Below, one piece after another: positions 19,514 through 28,535 of a DNA stretch of 54,982 nucleotides. Each line of letters starts with the position of its first letter. Within the stretch, counting starts at the first letter, position 1. Source of the DNA: an uncultured Planctomycetaceae bacterium. GTDB taxonomy: Bacteria; Planctomycetota; Planctomycetia; Planctomycetales; Planctomycetaceae. The stretch spans positions 1-54,982 of the forward strand of contig CAJWGB010000009.1 in assembly GCA_913031625.1 (NCBI GenBank), given 5' to 3'. Made by a program: the position numbers and the translations under genes. The notes under the pieces were generated by a model. It saw only the letters and a list, made by a program, of their open reading frames with translations. It was not told the DNA's origin and made no database searches.

Positions 19514-20317
19514 ATGAATGCCCCACCGCTTCGACGTGCAGTTAACATCCTTCGAACTGGCCGCGATCTGCCTCCCACCCCAATCGGGAACCTGCCTTGC
19601 GAATGCCGCCCTGAATCAGCCGTGACCGCAGTTCGGCTGCAGCGGGAGTTGAATGCGCAACTGGCAAAGGGTCCACTCGGCCCCGTTGTGGGGACGAAGA
19701 TCGGTTGTACGACTCAGGTGATGCAGGAGTACCTCGGTATGCAGCACCCCTGTTCGGGAGCCATCTTTGAGGCCACGCGACATTCATCCGGATCCTCTGT
19801 CCCCTATGACTCGTACCTCCACGTTGGAGTGGAATGTGAGATTGCTGTGACGCTCGGAGAGAGAATTTCCGTCGCCACAGATCACACCGTTGCTTCCGTT
19901 GCCTCGGCCGTACGATCGGTTCACGCTGCCATTGAGATCGTGGATGATCGATACGAGGACTTTGAGAACCGGATCCCGGACTGGCGGACATGGGTGGCGG
20001 ACAACTTCTTTGGTGCAGGGATCGCACTGGGCCCCGCTATCACGGACTGGCAGTCGATTGATCTTGCAAACGTGGCCGGTGAAATGCAGATCAATGGTCA
20101 GCCCGTCGGCCGGGGCTTTGGGCGAGACATCATCAATGGGCATCCACTGGAAGCGCTTGCGTGGCTGGCCAACGATTTTGGGCACCGAGGCGAAGAACTT
20201 CCTGCGGACTGGATCGTCATGCTGGGAAGTGTGGTACAGACAAAATGGGTCGAGAAAGGTGACCTCGTCACCGTCCATCTGCCGCAACTCGGTGAAGCAT
20301 GCGTTTCATTTGTGTAG
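19514..20317 (+). CDS. 2-keto-4-pentenoate hydratase / fumarylacetoacetase-family enzyme
   Basis: 267-residue member of the MhpD-like branch of the fumarylacetoacetate hydrolase superfamily, which hydrates or decarboxylates 2-oxo acids in catechol or related degradation. Metal and substrate residues are visible: VGTKIG (58-63), GVECEIAVTLG (105-115, with E107 and E109), and AIEIVDDR (139-146, E141) followed by WVADNFFGAGIALG. HPLEALAWLAN near residue 211 is also typical. No other aromatic-degradation gene is nearby; the gene is followed after 37 bases by a sulfatase and may be co-transcribed with it. Hydratase versus decarboxylase activity cannot be told from sequence alone. Confidence 0.85.
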   Translation: MNAPPLRRAVNILRTGRDLPPTPIGNLPCECRPESAVTAVRLQRELNAQLAKGPLGPVVGTKIGCTTQVMQEYLGMQHPCSGAIFEATRHSSGSSVPYDSYLHVGVECEIAVTLGERISVATDHTVASVASAVRSVHAAIEIVDDRYEDFENRIPDWRTWVADNFFGAGIALGPAITDWQSIDLANVAGEMQINGQPVGRGFGRDIINGHPLEALAWLANDFGHRGEELPADWIVMLGSVVQTKWVEKGDLVTVHLPQLGEACVSFV

Positions 20318-20354
20318 ACTGAAGACTCCACCCGATTGAAAGAAATACGCAACG

Positions 20355-22055
20355 ATGTGCAGAATCCTGAATTCAGCTGTAGTCGCCCTGACATTCCTGA
20401 CAATGACCCAGGCCGGAGAACGCCCGAACATTGTGCTCATCATGGCTGATGACATGGGCTACACAGACATTGGCTGTTACGGCAGTGAGATTCACACGCC
20501 AGTCCTTGACGGGCTGGCTGAGAACGGAATTCGGCTGACACAGTTTTACAACACGTCTCGTTGCTGTCCCACGCGAGCCGCACTTCTGACCGGACTCTAT
20601 TCACATCAGGCAGGGATTGGTCTGATGACCGGCGACCGTGGCTGGGATGCTTATCGCGGTGACCTCAATAAACGCTGTGTTACGCTCGCGGAAGCACTGA
20701 GACCGGCCGGCTATCGCAACTATATGTCCGGGAAATGGCATGTCACTCGTCACGTTGCCCCGACTGGTGACAGTTCCAACTGGCCTCTGCAGCGGGGGTT
20801 TGACAGGTTCTACGGCACCATCATTGGAGCCGGCAGCTTTTATGACCCGGCAACGCTGTGCCGTGGCAATACCTTCATCACTCCGGAAAACGATCCTGAG
20901 TATCAGCCCGACGCGTTCTATTACACCGACGCGATCAGCGATAACGCCGCCCGCTACGTAAAAGAGCACTTTGAGGAATACAGGGACGAGCCCTTCTTTA
21001 TGTATGTAGCGTATACGAGCGCACACTGGCCGATGCATGCTCCGGAGAAAGAGGTGAAACGATACGACGGAGTGTACGACGGTGGATATGGCCCGACTCG
21101 AAAGACGCGATACGAAAATGCTATCAGGAAAGGCGTCATTGATGGGAAGTGGGCAATGTCCAATGGAACCGTGGACTGGGAACAGTTTGAGCACCAGAAA
21201 TGGGACATCCGCTGCATGGAAGTTTACGCGGCGATGGTCACTGTGATGGATCAGGGAATCGGTCGCATCGTCGATGAACTGGAAAAAGCCAACGCGCTCG
21301 ACAACACAATCGTTATCTATCTGCAGGACAACGGTGGCTGTGCAGAAGGTTACGGTCGGCGAGACAACTCGGACAAGAGGGACAAGTTCGACTTCAAGCC
21401 GCTGGGACGTGACGGGCTGCAGACCAAAATCTGGCCTCCCATGCAGACGCGCGACGGTCGCTGGGTCCGAACTGGCCCGCCTACCATGCCGGGAGGCGAG
21501 GACACATTTGTGGCCTACGGAGTCGGCTGGGCCAATGCCTCCAACACACCGTTTCGAGGCTATAAGCACGACAGCTATGAAGGCGGTATCAGCACCCCGT
21601 TGATTGTCCACTGGCCAAAAGGAATCTCCCGGAACATGCGAGGAGGACTTGCGCATGACCCGACACATTTGATCGACCTGATGCCCACCTTCGTGGATGC
21701 TGCCAGCACCACGTATCCAAAGGAGCACGCAGGAGAACAGATTCAACCAATGGAGGGCGTGAGCATGCTGCCGCTCCTGAAGGGCCAGTCAATCAATCGA
21801 ACCGCTCCACTTGGCTTTGAGCACCACGGAAACCAGGCACTGCGTGACGGTCGCTGGAAAATCGTCTCAGCCTATCGCGGAAACCAGGAACGCCGCTGGG
21901 AACTCTATGACATGCAGGAAGATCGCACGGAACAGTATGACCTTGCGAAAGAACAGCCGGATCGACTCACGAAGATGGTGACCCAGTGGCAGGAATGGGC
22001 GAACCGAGTAGGCGTCCAGGACTGGCCTTTCAAGAACAAGCCGCGTGACAAATGA
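20355..22055 (+). CDS. secreted arylsulfatase-type sulfatase
   Basis: 566-residue type I sulfatase that removes sulfate esters, most likely from sulfated polysaccharides outside the cytoplasm. A signal peptide covers about residues 1-20. The metal-binding start RPNIVLIMADDMGYTD follows. The formylglycine motif C-x-P-x-R is CCPTR (C70-R74), continuing AALLTG, so C70 would be oxidised by a formylglycine-generating enzyme that is not in this window. Further conserved parts are GKWHV, the LQDNGG metal site and the C-terminal GRWKIVS/YDMQED section. Length and the long insertion around residues 340-410 resemble the arylsulfatase A/B group. It lies between the hydratase-like gene and the esterase-like gene, all on the same strand. 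Confidence 0.93.
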   Translation: MCRILNSAVVALTFLTMTQAGERPNIVLIMADDMGYTDIGCYGSEIHTPVLDGLAENGIRLTQFYNTSRCCPTRAALLTGLYSHQAGIGLMTGDRGWDAYRGDLNKRCVTLAEALRPAGYRNYMSGKWHVTRHVAPTGDSSNWPLQRGFDRFYGTIIGAGSFYDPATLCRGNTFITPENDPEYQPDAFYYTDAISDNAARYVKEHFEEYRDEPFFMYVAYTSAHWPMHAPEKEVKRYDGVYDGGYGPTRKTRYENAIRKGVIDGKWAMSNGTVDWEQFEHQKWDIRCMEVYAAMVTVMDQGIGRIVDELEKANALDNTIVIYLQDNGGCAEGYGRRDNSDKRDKFDFKPLGRDGLQTKIWPPMQTRDGRWVRTGPPTMPGGEDTFVAYGVGWANASNTPFRGYKHDSYEGGISTPLIVHWPKGISRNMRGGLAHDPTHLIDLMPTFVDAASTTYPKEHAGEQIQPMEGVSMLPLLKGQSINRTAPLGFEHHGNQALRDGRWKIVSAYRGNQERRWELYDMQEDRTEQYDLAKEQPDRLTKMVTQWQEWANRVGVQDWPFKNKPRDK

Positions 22056-22252
22056 CGTGTCAGCCCGCGCGCATCCCACTCTTCCCAACGAAGTGGCGGG
22101 GGGCGCGGACGATCGGCGTTCAACTGATCAACCAGGCGAGAGCGCGATTCCGAGAAGGCCACTCAGCGAGTACACAGTCCCTCATTCGCATTGTCACCTC
22201 AAAGCGTCAAGAATGTCAGGAGCTGCCGCATTCCACAGATTCAGGTTCACTC

Positions 22253-23464
22253 ATGCTTCGACTCACACTGCTCACCGCCCTGCTCTTTACTTCACATGCG
22301 ACTGCCGAACAAAAACCACTTCGCGTCTACATACTCGCCGGCCAGTCCAACATGCAGGGACACGCCCATGTGCGAACAATTGACCATATTGGAATGGATC
22401 CCAAAACCGCCCCCATGTTGAAGGACATGCGAAACGCGGACGGATCTGATGTCGTGTGCAAAGATGTGTGGATCTCGTCAATCGGCAGCTCGGAAGAAGA
22501 AAAGTCTGGCCAGCTTACAACAGGCTATGGGGCATCACAGCGTGGTCCAAAAATCGGCCCGGAGTTTACGTTTGGCATCTATGTGCAGCAGCTGACCCAG
22601 GAACCGATCCTGATCATCAAAACGGCGTGGGGCGGTAAGTCAATTAACACCAACTTCAGGCCTCCCAGCGCAGGTCCGTACGAGTTCAGCGATAAACAGC
22701 TTGAGCAATTCAAAAAGCAGGGCAAGGATGTCGACCAGATCACCAAAGACCGAGCGGAAGCCACGGGCGTCTACTACCGGTTGATGATTGAACACGTCAG
22801 AGCTGTCCTGAAGGATATCAAGCGAGTCTATCCACACTACGACGCGAGCAGCGGCTATCGGCTCTCCGGCTTCGTTTGGTTCCAGGGTTGGAACGACATG
22901 GTCGACCGAGGGACTTATCCAGATCGCGGCAGTCCAGGTGGCTATCAGAAGTACTCTGACGTACTCTCGCACTTCATCAGAGACGTTCGCAAAGATCTTA
23001 ACGTACCGAAATTGCCATTCGTCATCGGCGTCATGGGCGTCGGTGGCCCGATTGAAAAATATGGTCCTGAAAAGCAGCGGATCAAACCGGTCCATGAACA
23101 GTTTCGTCTGGCGATGGCTGCACCAGCATCCATGCCGGAGTTCGCTCAGAATGTCGGCGTCGTCAAAACCGCAGACTCATGGGACATGGAACTGGATGCC
23201 CTGATCAGAAAACAGGAGCAGATTAAATCCAAGAGCCGCAGCCTGAGTAAGGACGAAAGTCTGTCACCCGCCCAGCGCAAGCAGCAGTTGGAAGAATTCG
23301 CCGCAACGACAATGACAGACACGGAGCGAAAGACTCTGGAAGCGGGAACGTCGAACGCCGGCTACCACTATCTTGGCTCCGCAAAGATCATGGCCAGGAT
23401 TGGTCGGGAATTTGCGATCGAAGTCCTGAAGACAGAGGCTCGCCAGCAAACTGTTTTCGAATGA
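22253..23464 (+). CDS. sialate O-acetylesterase-like (SASA/SGNH) exported protein
   Basis: 403-residue predicted carbohydrate esterase. From ATG 22253 it opens with a signal peptide (MLRLTLLTALLFTSHATA). The SGNH-hydrolase block I LAGQSNMQGH follows (residues 28-37, nucleophile S32), then FVWFQGWND in the middle and TSNAGYHYLGSAKIMARIG near the end, where the Asp/His pair is expected (GYHYLGS). This is the pattern of planctomycete DUF303/SASA proteins, which probably remove acetyl groups from polysaccharides. The frame stays open upstream to 22052, overlapping the sulfatase end, but those residues contain no export signal. It follows the sulfatase by 197 bases and fits a sulfated and acetylated glycan degradation theme. 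Confidence 0.87.
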   Translation: MLRLTLLTALLFTSHATAEQKPLRVYILAGQSNMQGHAHVRTIDHIGMDPKTAPMLKDMRNADGSDVVCKDVWISSIGSSEEEKSGQLTTGYGASQRGPKIGPEFTFGIYVQQLTQEPILIIKTAWGGKSINTNFRPPSAGPYEFSDKQLEQFKKQGKDVDQITKDRAEATGVYYRLMIEHVRAVLKDIKRVYPHYDASSGYRLSGFVWFQGWNDMVDRGTYPDRGSPGGYQKYSDVLSHFIRDVRKDLNVPKLPFVIGVMGVGGPIEKYGPEKQRIKPVHEQFRLAMAAPASMPEFAQNVGVVKTADSWDMELDALIRKQEQIKSKSRSLSKDESLSPAQRKQQLEEFAATTMTDTERKTLEAGTSNAGYHYLGSAKIMARIGREFAIEVLKTEARQQTVFE

Positions 23465-23494
23465 GGGATGCGCGGCTGTTGATTTCATCTGTTG

Positions 23495-23553
23495 CTGAAG
23501 TCGTGAGACTTCAGACGAAATCCCGGGGGGAGCCTGAAGTCCTGCGACTTCAG
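23495..23553. repeat. twin identical hairpins CTGAAGTC-N4-GACTTCAG
   Basis: Two perfect inverted repeats with the same 8-base arms: 23495-23502/23507-23514 (loop GTGA) and 23534-23541/23546-23553 (loop CTGC). They follow the esterase-like gene by 30 bases. No T tract follows either, so a classical terminator is unlikely. Confidence 0.85.
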
Positions 23554-23759
23554 CGACAAAAAGTTTGTGGCCTCACGAGCAGCCGGCGGCTGCGATCCAG
23601 GCCGCTTTTTCCCTGAAAGCGTTTTCAGAATTTGGCCCAAAACCAGCAAATTGGGAGCACAGGTTTGACCACCGGGCGTTCCCGACCATATTCTTATATT
23701 CGCTCACCCGCCCCTACCTCAACCCCACCTCGCGTCGCCCTGACGCAACCTGCACTTCC

Positions 23760-24341
23760 ATGTCGCGAATTGCTCTTCTCGTCATTTGTATCGCCCCGGG
23801 GCTGCTTCGTGCAGAAAACCCGCCGGTTGCGCTCAAGATCGGAGACAAGGCTCCAAATTTCGCCGCACGCGATGACCAGAACAAAGTCTTCGAGTTGCAG
23901 GAGCACATTGGGAAGAAGGTCATGGTCGTTTACTTCTACCCTGCCGACATGTCGACTGTCTGCTCCCGACAGGCATGCGGATTCCGCGACCAGATCGAAG
24001 AGCTGAAGAAAATGGGCGTCCAGGTTGTGGGAGTCAGTGGTGACTCCGTCAACAATCACCGCCTGTTCAAGCGAGCACATCAGCTTAACTACCCTCTCAT
24101 CGCTGACGAGCAGGGAAAAGTGGCGAAGGCATTTGGCGTTCCGGTTCGTGCCGGGGGTGAGATCACGCGGATCATTCAGGGCCGACCGACGCGTCTGAAA
24201 CGGAATGTGACGGCCCAGCGCTGGACTTTCGTGATTGGACTTGACGGGAAGATTATCGACCGAAACACTGATGTGAATCCGCAGTCAGACAGCAAGACAG
24301 TTCTCAGTGTTGTCAAACAACTGCGGACGACTCGGCAGTAA
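23760..24341 (+). CDS. exported peroxiredoxin (AhpC/TSA, BCP-like)
   Basis: 193-residue thiol peroxidase. ATG 23760 gives a short signal peptide (SRIALLVICIAPGLLRA). The frame is open for 65 further codons upstream, across the hairpin region, but that reads like non-coding DNA. The peroxidatic cysteine lies in PADMSTVC (61-68, C68) and a second cysteine follows five residues later (C73), the spacing of two-cysteine BCP-type enzymes. KVMVVYFYPAD and WTFVIGLDGKI are the expected fold elements. The next gene encodes a CxxC thioredoxin-like protein 38 bases downstream, a possible reducing partner. Together they form a two-gene unit closed by a terminator. Confidence 0.9.
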   Translation: MSRIALLVICIAPGLLRAENPPVALKIGDKAPNFAARDDQNKVFELQEHIGKKVMVVYFYPADMSTVCSRQACGFRDQIEELKKMGVQVVGVSGDSVNNHRLFKRAHQLNYPLIADEQGKVAKAFGVPVRAGGEITRIIQGRPTRLKRNVTAQRWTFVIGLDGKIIDRNTDVNPQSDSKTVLSVVKQLRTTRQ

Positions 24342-24379
24342 GTTCTCCTTCTGCCCTTCCACCTGCTTTGGAGATTCCT

Positions 24380-24934
24380 GTGCAGAAGCATGTACTCAGC
24401 GTATTGGGATGTCTTGCCACTCTCGTTCCGATTTCCGCCGGTGAACTGAAGTCCGGCCTGCCGGTTGGCGACTACCCAGGTCCATTTAACGTCGCAGATA
24501 TCACCGGGCCTGCCGCCGGCCTGGAGCTTTGTTATCGCTGCCGCTACGGCAACCAGCCGGTTGTCAGCGTGTTTGCACGGAAACTGGACGCCAACGCCAT
24601 TAAACTCATTCGTGAAATTGACTCTACAATCGGAAAGAATCGTGACAGTCGAATGGCCGGGTTTGTCGTGCTGCTGACCGACAAACCTCATGACGAGCAG
24701 GACCAACTGCGTAAACTTGCTGCCGAACACAAGATTCGCCATATGCCGCTGACTGTTTATCACAACACAAAGGGCCCTGCTCGATACCGCATCAACGAAA
24801 AGGCAACTACAACTGTCCTGATGTGGGTTGAGTCAGACGTCAAAGCCAATCACGCTGTCAGCGACAATGGGAAGGATCTGACGAAAGACAAGATCACTTC
24901 GATTGTGCAGGACACGCGAAAGATCCTCGAATAG
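24380..24934 (+). CDS. exported thioredoxin-like protein with CYRC motif
   Basis: 184-residue protein starting at GTG 24380, with GGAG at 24370-24373. The signal peptide runs to about residue 20. It resembles a divergent thioredoxin fold: a beta-strand region leads to LCYRCRYGNQP with C51 and C54 in a CxxC, then a helix and the segment IRHMPLTVYH near residues 133-142, where thioredoxins carry the cis-proline. I do not recognise a named family; similar secreted proteins occur in planctomycetes. Position after the peroxiredoxin gene suggests a role in peroxide detoxification or thiol exchange outside the cytoplasm, which is inference only. It is followed by a strong terminator. Confidence 0.7.
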   Translation: MQKHVLSVLGCLATLVPISAGELKSGLPVGDYPGPFNVADITGPAAGLELCYRCRYGNQPVVSVFARKLDANAIKLIREIDSTIGKNRDSRMAGFVVLLTDKPHDEQDQLRKLAAEHKIRHMPLTVYHNTKGPARYRINEKATTTVLMWVESDVKANHAVSDNGKDLTKDKITSIVQDTRKILE

Positions 24935-24963
24935 CCCGATCAGGGTAGACATACAACGCCCCG

Positions 24964-24992
24964 GATGAGGCCGACAGGTCTCATCTTTTTTT
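24964..24992 (+). terminator. rho-independent terminator after the peroxiredoxin/thioredoxin-like pair
   Basis: Nine-base-pair stem GATGAGGCC (24964-24972), loop GACA, GGTCTCATC (24977-24985, one G-T pair), followed by seven T (24986-24992). It argues against an ATG at 24965 as the start of the next gene. Confidence 0.92.
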
Positions 24993-25024
24993 ATGCCGTG
25001 TCACGCGGCAGAGATACTGAAACG

Positions 25025-25528
25025 ATGGGTTCGGAACCAGGTGCCAGTCTGATTCTCTGGACGGCTCGCATCAGCGTGATGTTGTATGCGGCTGCTGTCA
25101 TCAGATGCTTCGGCACTTCATCTCGCACGGGCTGGCAGTACCTGTGGACAGGTTCGTGGCTGATGTGCGTCGTGCACGTCCTGTGTGCATTTCAGTTTGA
25201 ACATTACTGGAGTCACGCAGCAGCTCTTAAGCATACGGCGGTGATGACACACCACGTCACAGGACTTCACTGGGGTGGTGGACTCTATATCAACTATCTC
25301 TTTCTGACAGCATGGATGATCCATGCTGTGATCTGCCTCCGAAAAGCGAAGAGTGACTCGGAGGCATCGCCCGGCTATTGGTTTCACGCGGTGGCAGCTT
25401 TCATGATGTTCAACGCTACAGCTGTCTTCGGGCCTGTCTGGTGGTGGATTCCCGTCGGCGTCTTTTGCGCGATCCTGCTGGTGCTCCGGCGGTTGCCGTC
25501 AGGACCGTCCAGCGACGTTTCCTCCTAA
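25025..25528 (+). CDS. histidine-rich integral membrane protein of unknown function
   Basis: 167 residues from ATG 25025, with about four hydrophobic segments (roughly 10-28, 41-56, 87-105, 120-155). The start is set here because the earlier ATG at 24965 lies inside the preceding terminator. The middle carries many histidines (H51, H60, H64, H70, H76, H77, H82) plus H100 and H121, several at helix-like spacing. That could mean metal or heme binding, but I recognise no heme-protein signature. No family assigned. It has its own intergenic space on both sides. Confidence 0.65.
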   Translation: MGSEPGASLILWTARISVMLYAAAVIRCFGTSSRTGWQYLWTGSWLMCVVHVLCAFQFEHYWSHAAALKHTAVMTHHVTGLHWGGGLYINYLFLTAWMIHAVICLRKAKSDSEASPGYWFHAVAAFMMFNATAVFGPVWWWIPVGVFCAILLVLRRLPSGPSSDVSS

Positions 25529-25630
25529 AACGGCGAATCGCGTTCAGATATCGTCACTCCCATTGGGGGACGCTTCCTCCCGCTTCGAACCTGAGTCCCG
25601 TTATGGCATAATGAGGCTACCAAAAGGGAG

Positions 25631-28033
25631 ATGAAGATGAATCCAATCAGGTTCTCAGCCCTTGCCGGGCTGCTTGTCGTGATGTGTGTGCCAGCCATGG
25701 CACAACCGGTGCCAACCAAGCTTCCCGACAGCGTGGCCATTTTTCCTGCTGGCGGAAGGCGTGGGTCCGCGATCGATGTCCACGTGGTCACCGAGCAGTC
25801 TCCGCCAGGCACTCGCTTCTACATCAGGGGACCAGGGATTGAAGGAGACTGCCACCTCGAAGAGGAGATCTTCGATGCAGGACAGCCCTCGCCACGTCGG
25901 CCTCCGACGGAGGTCCCGGTCAATTACCCCAGGCAATGGAAAGCTCGTGTAAAGATCTCCGGGGACGCCCGCACAGGAACTGCTCTCTGGGACACGTTCT
26001 GCGCAGCTGGTGGAAGTTCGGGCAGTCTCCCATTTGTGGTTGGTGAGCTGCCTGAGGTTGTTGAGTCCGAATCCAATTCAACCCGTGATCAGGCTCACAG
26101 AGTCGAGCTGCCGGTCACAGTCAACGGGCAGATTCACGGAGAACGTGACCTCGACTATTTTCAGTTTGAGCTTGAGGCAAATCAGGTTGTGCACATTGAG
26201 GTTCTTGCTCGCCGACTTGGGTCCAGGATGGAACCCATCGTTGCGGTTGTCGACGAGTCGGGCAATCAGTTCACTCTGCAGCGAGCATTTCTGGGAGATG
26301 ATCCGGTCGCCGCATTTCGGGCACCCCATAAAGGAATCTATCTGTTGCGAGTGGGCAATGTTTCGGTCCAGGGAAGCCCGGCACACGTTTATCGAATCAA
26401 TCTGACGCACAAAGCCGTTCCGCTCAGCGTATTCCCGGTCTCAGTCCCGGCAGGCCGTGTTTCCAGGATTGAGGTGCTGGCACTCACAGGAAATACAGAT
26501 CTTCAGACAATTCCGGTAGAGGTCTTCCCCGAAAAAGGGGCCACTCAGGTTCGTCTGGTCAGCGAGCAGCTGGCAACCATTCCAACTCTGGCCGTAATTG
26601 CAGCAGACACAGTTGTCCGTGACGACACAACTGTCCCTGTCGGTGCAGTACTCAACAGCCGCTTGCCTCCAGGTAAGCCTTTGATATGTGAGATCCCGGT
26701 CAAAGAGAAAACGCACCTTAACGTCAGAGTCGTGATTCCAGACGGGCTGTCCAGTGCCCAGATTATTTCTGCAGAACTTCGCGGCCCTTCAGACACTGTC
26801 ATCAAACGCTTCCCTCCAGCTGCGGTGACAGGGGCCATTAAAGTCCAGCATGATTTTCGTGTTCGTCCGGGCACATACAGACTTATTGTACGGAGCCACG
26901 GAGCACCACCGTCCGTTCCTTCAACTGCCGTCTGCCAGGTTCAGGTCAAGCAGTCTCATCCGGGATTCAAACTTTCGGCGGGGCGTAACTGCCTGGGCAT
27001 TACTCAGGGCGCCACGCTAAAGATTCCTCTCACGAGTATCCGCACCGGAGGGTTCACAGACGACATTCAGATTTCTGCTGTGGGTCTTCCGAACGGAGTG
27101 ATCGCAGAGCAGCAGGCGATTCAAAAGGGAACGAATAAAGCAGAACTGGTGTTCAGGGTGAAAGACGACGTCCCGACCGGGAGGTACGTGGTTCAGATCA
27201 ACGGAATGGCAACGGTCGGGGATGTATCTCATGTTGTGCCTGCAAGATTCACTCACCGTGGTCATGACAGCACCGGTGTCAGTCTGGACTCTGCGTTTTC
27301 AAACGAGCTGGTCCTGACGGTTCGCCACAAGCCGCTGTTTCGACTCTATTGCCTTGAGGCATATCAATACGCGCATCGCGGAACTGTGTATCCCTATGGC
27401 ATGACACTCCAGCGACTGAGTGGCTTTGAGGGAACCGTCACGGTGCAACAGGCAGATCGCCAGAATCGAGACCTTGATGGGATCGAGTTTCCTGAAACGC
27501 AGCTGGAGCAGACTGATTCCGAGTTCATGATGCCCATCTATCTGCCTGAGACGATGCATATCAATATCCAGAGTCAGTCTCAACTGTACACTCAGGCATG
27601 GACGCGGTTCACCGACGCAACAGGAACACAACATTCGTTCATCGCAGTGGCCGAGAACCGAAACATGATCCGGACCATGCCAACTGTGGTTCAGCTGAGG
27701 GCGAAGCAGAGGGAGCTTGAATGCCGTCCTGGTGAGACAGTCTCGGTCGACTTTGATGTGCGTCGGACGAGCAATATGCGGAACGAAATGACCCTCACAT
27801 GTTGTTATGGGGGAGACTACAGCCTTGAGCCATCGCCAACACAAATACCTGCCGGAGCGATCAACACTTCCACGACGGTCAGGCTGCCGAAGGATGTCGA
27901 GCCTGGGATTCATCGACTGAAGTTCCGTGCTTCGGGAAAGCTGGACGCCAAACCAGGCCATCAGGTCGTCACGGAAGCAGAAGTCCTTGTGCGTGTCTTA
28001 GCGACCTCGGCCACAAATGCCAATGTCGAATGA
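25631..28033 (+). CDS. exported PPC-domain protein
   Basis: 800-residue secreted protein with signal peptide (residues 1-24, ending AMAQ) and AAAGGGAG just before ATG 25631. Residues of about 160-257 form a bacterial pre-peptidase C-terminal (PPC) domain: NGQIHGERDLDYFQFELEANQ, then the closing GIYLLRVGN and YRINLT. The rest is beta-rich with no catalytic motif, including repeated Ig-like stretches (for example VEVFPEKGATQVRLV and VSVDFDVRRTSN). Planctomycete genomes carry many such proteins, usually taken as surface or matrix proteins that bind other exoproteins or polysaccharide. Its last 11-17 bases overlap the start of the small membrane protein gene, so the two are likely translated together. 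Confidence 0.85.
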   Translation: MKMNPIRFSALAGLLVVMCVPAMAQPVPTKLPDSVAIFPAGGRRGSAIDVHVVTEQSPPGTRFYIRGPGIEGDCHLEEEIFDAGQPSPRRPPTEVPVNYPRQWKARVKISGDARTGTALWDTFCAAGGSSGSLPFVVGELPEVVESESNSTRDQAHRVELPVTVNGQIHGERDLDYFQFELEANQVVHIEVLARRLGSRMEPIVAVVDESGNQFTLQRAFLGDDPVAAFRAPHKGIYLLRVGNVSVQGSPAHVYRINLTHKAVPLSVFPVSVPAGRVSRIEVLALTGNTDLQTIPVEVFPEKGATQVRLVSEQLATIPTLAVIAADTVVRDDTTVPVGAVLNSRLPPGKPLICEIPVKEKTHLNVRVVIPDGLSSAQIISAELRGPSDTVIKRFPPAAVTGAIKVQHDFRVRPGTYRLIVRSHGAPPSVPSTAVCQVQVKQSHPGFKLSAGRNCLGITQGATLKIPLTSIRTGGFTDDIQISAVGLPNGVIAEQQAIQKGTNKAELVFRVKDDVPTGRYVVQINGMATVGDVSHVVPARFTHRGHDSTGVSLDSAFSNELVLTVRHKPLFRLYCLEAYQYAHRGTVYPYGMTLQRLSGFEGTVTVQQADRQNRDLDGIEFPETQLEQTDSEFMMPIYLPETMHINIQSQSQLYTQAWTRFTDATGTQHSFIAVAENRNMIRTMPTVVQLRAKQRELECRPGETVSVDFDVRRTSNMRNEMTLTCCYGGDYSLEPSPTQIPAGAINTSTTVRLPKDVEPGIHRLKFRASGKLDAKPGHQVVTEAEVLVRVLATSATNANVE

Positions 28034-28397
28034 AGCGCCTGCGGCAAGTAACGAATTCGAGTCGCAATTGAGTGTCAAGATTCCACTGGCCGCAACTCTG
28101 CTGGTTGTCTTCTCCGTTGCCGTATCATTTCCCCTGTTACTCGTTACGTTCGCTGCGATGACAGGATTCTGCCGCATGTGGATCGTGACCGGGCTTGCTG
28201 GACGCCGACAGCTTTCGGCCTGTTCATTTCTCGCTGCACTGGGGACTTATTGTTTTTTCTCCACGACTAACTGGAGATTCTCGTCACCAGCGGGCGGTAT
28301 TCACGTCACGTGGCATGGAGTGGTCGCAGGGGACGGCAGCACACTGCCCTTGATCTGGCATCCCTGCTTTAAGCGAATTCAGCAGTCCGAAGAGTGA
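28017..28397 (+). CDS. small membrane protein coupled to the PPC-domain gene
   Basis: 126 residues with a polar N-terminus and two hydrophobic stretches (about 22-46 and 52-85). It starts at ATG 28017 or ATG 28023, both inside the end of the PPC-domain gene, which implies coupled translation. The C-terminal tail contains HVTWHGVVAG and LIWHPCFKR. No family recognised. The overlap with a secreted-protein gene is the main reason to believe it is real. Confidence 0.6.
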   Translation: MPMSNEAPAASNEFESQLSVKIPLAATLLVVFSVAVSFPLLLVTFAAMTGFCRMWIVTGLAGRRQLSACSFLAALGTYCFFSTTNWRFSSPAGGIHVTWHGVVAGDGSTLPLIWHPCFKRIQQSEE

Positions 28398-28535
28398 CGG
28401 CCACTCGGAAGCAGAACAGACATAAAGAAAGTCAGCGGAGATCTGTTCGTACTCGCATCAGAGGGAGCGTTCGATTCCATTGCCTTAGGACTTCAGGAAC
28501 GGCCACCTCACTGACAAAGTCATCCTGTTCCTCCA

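Noticed and set aside
24965-25024. Earlier ATG for the His-rich membrane protein
   Set aside because: It lies within the stem of a strong terminator of the preceding operon.
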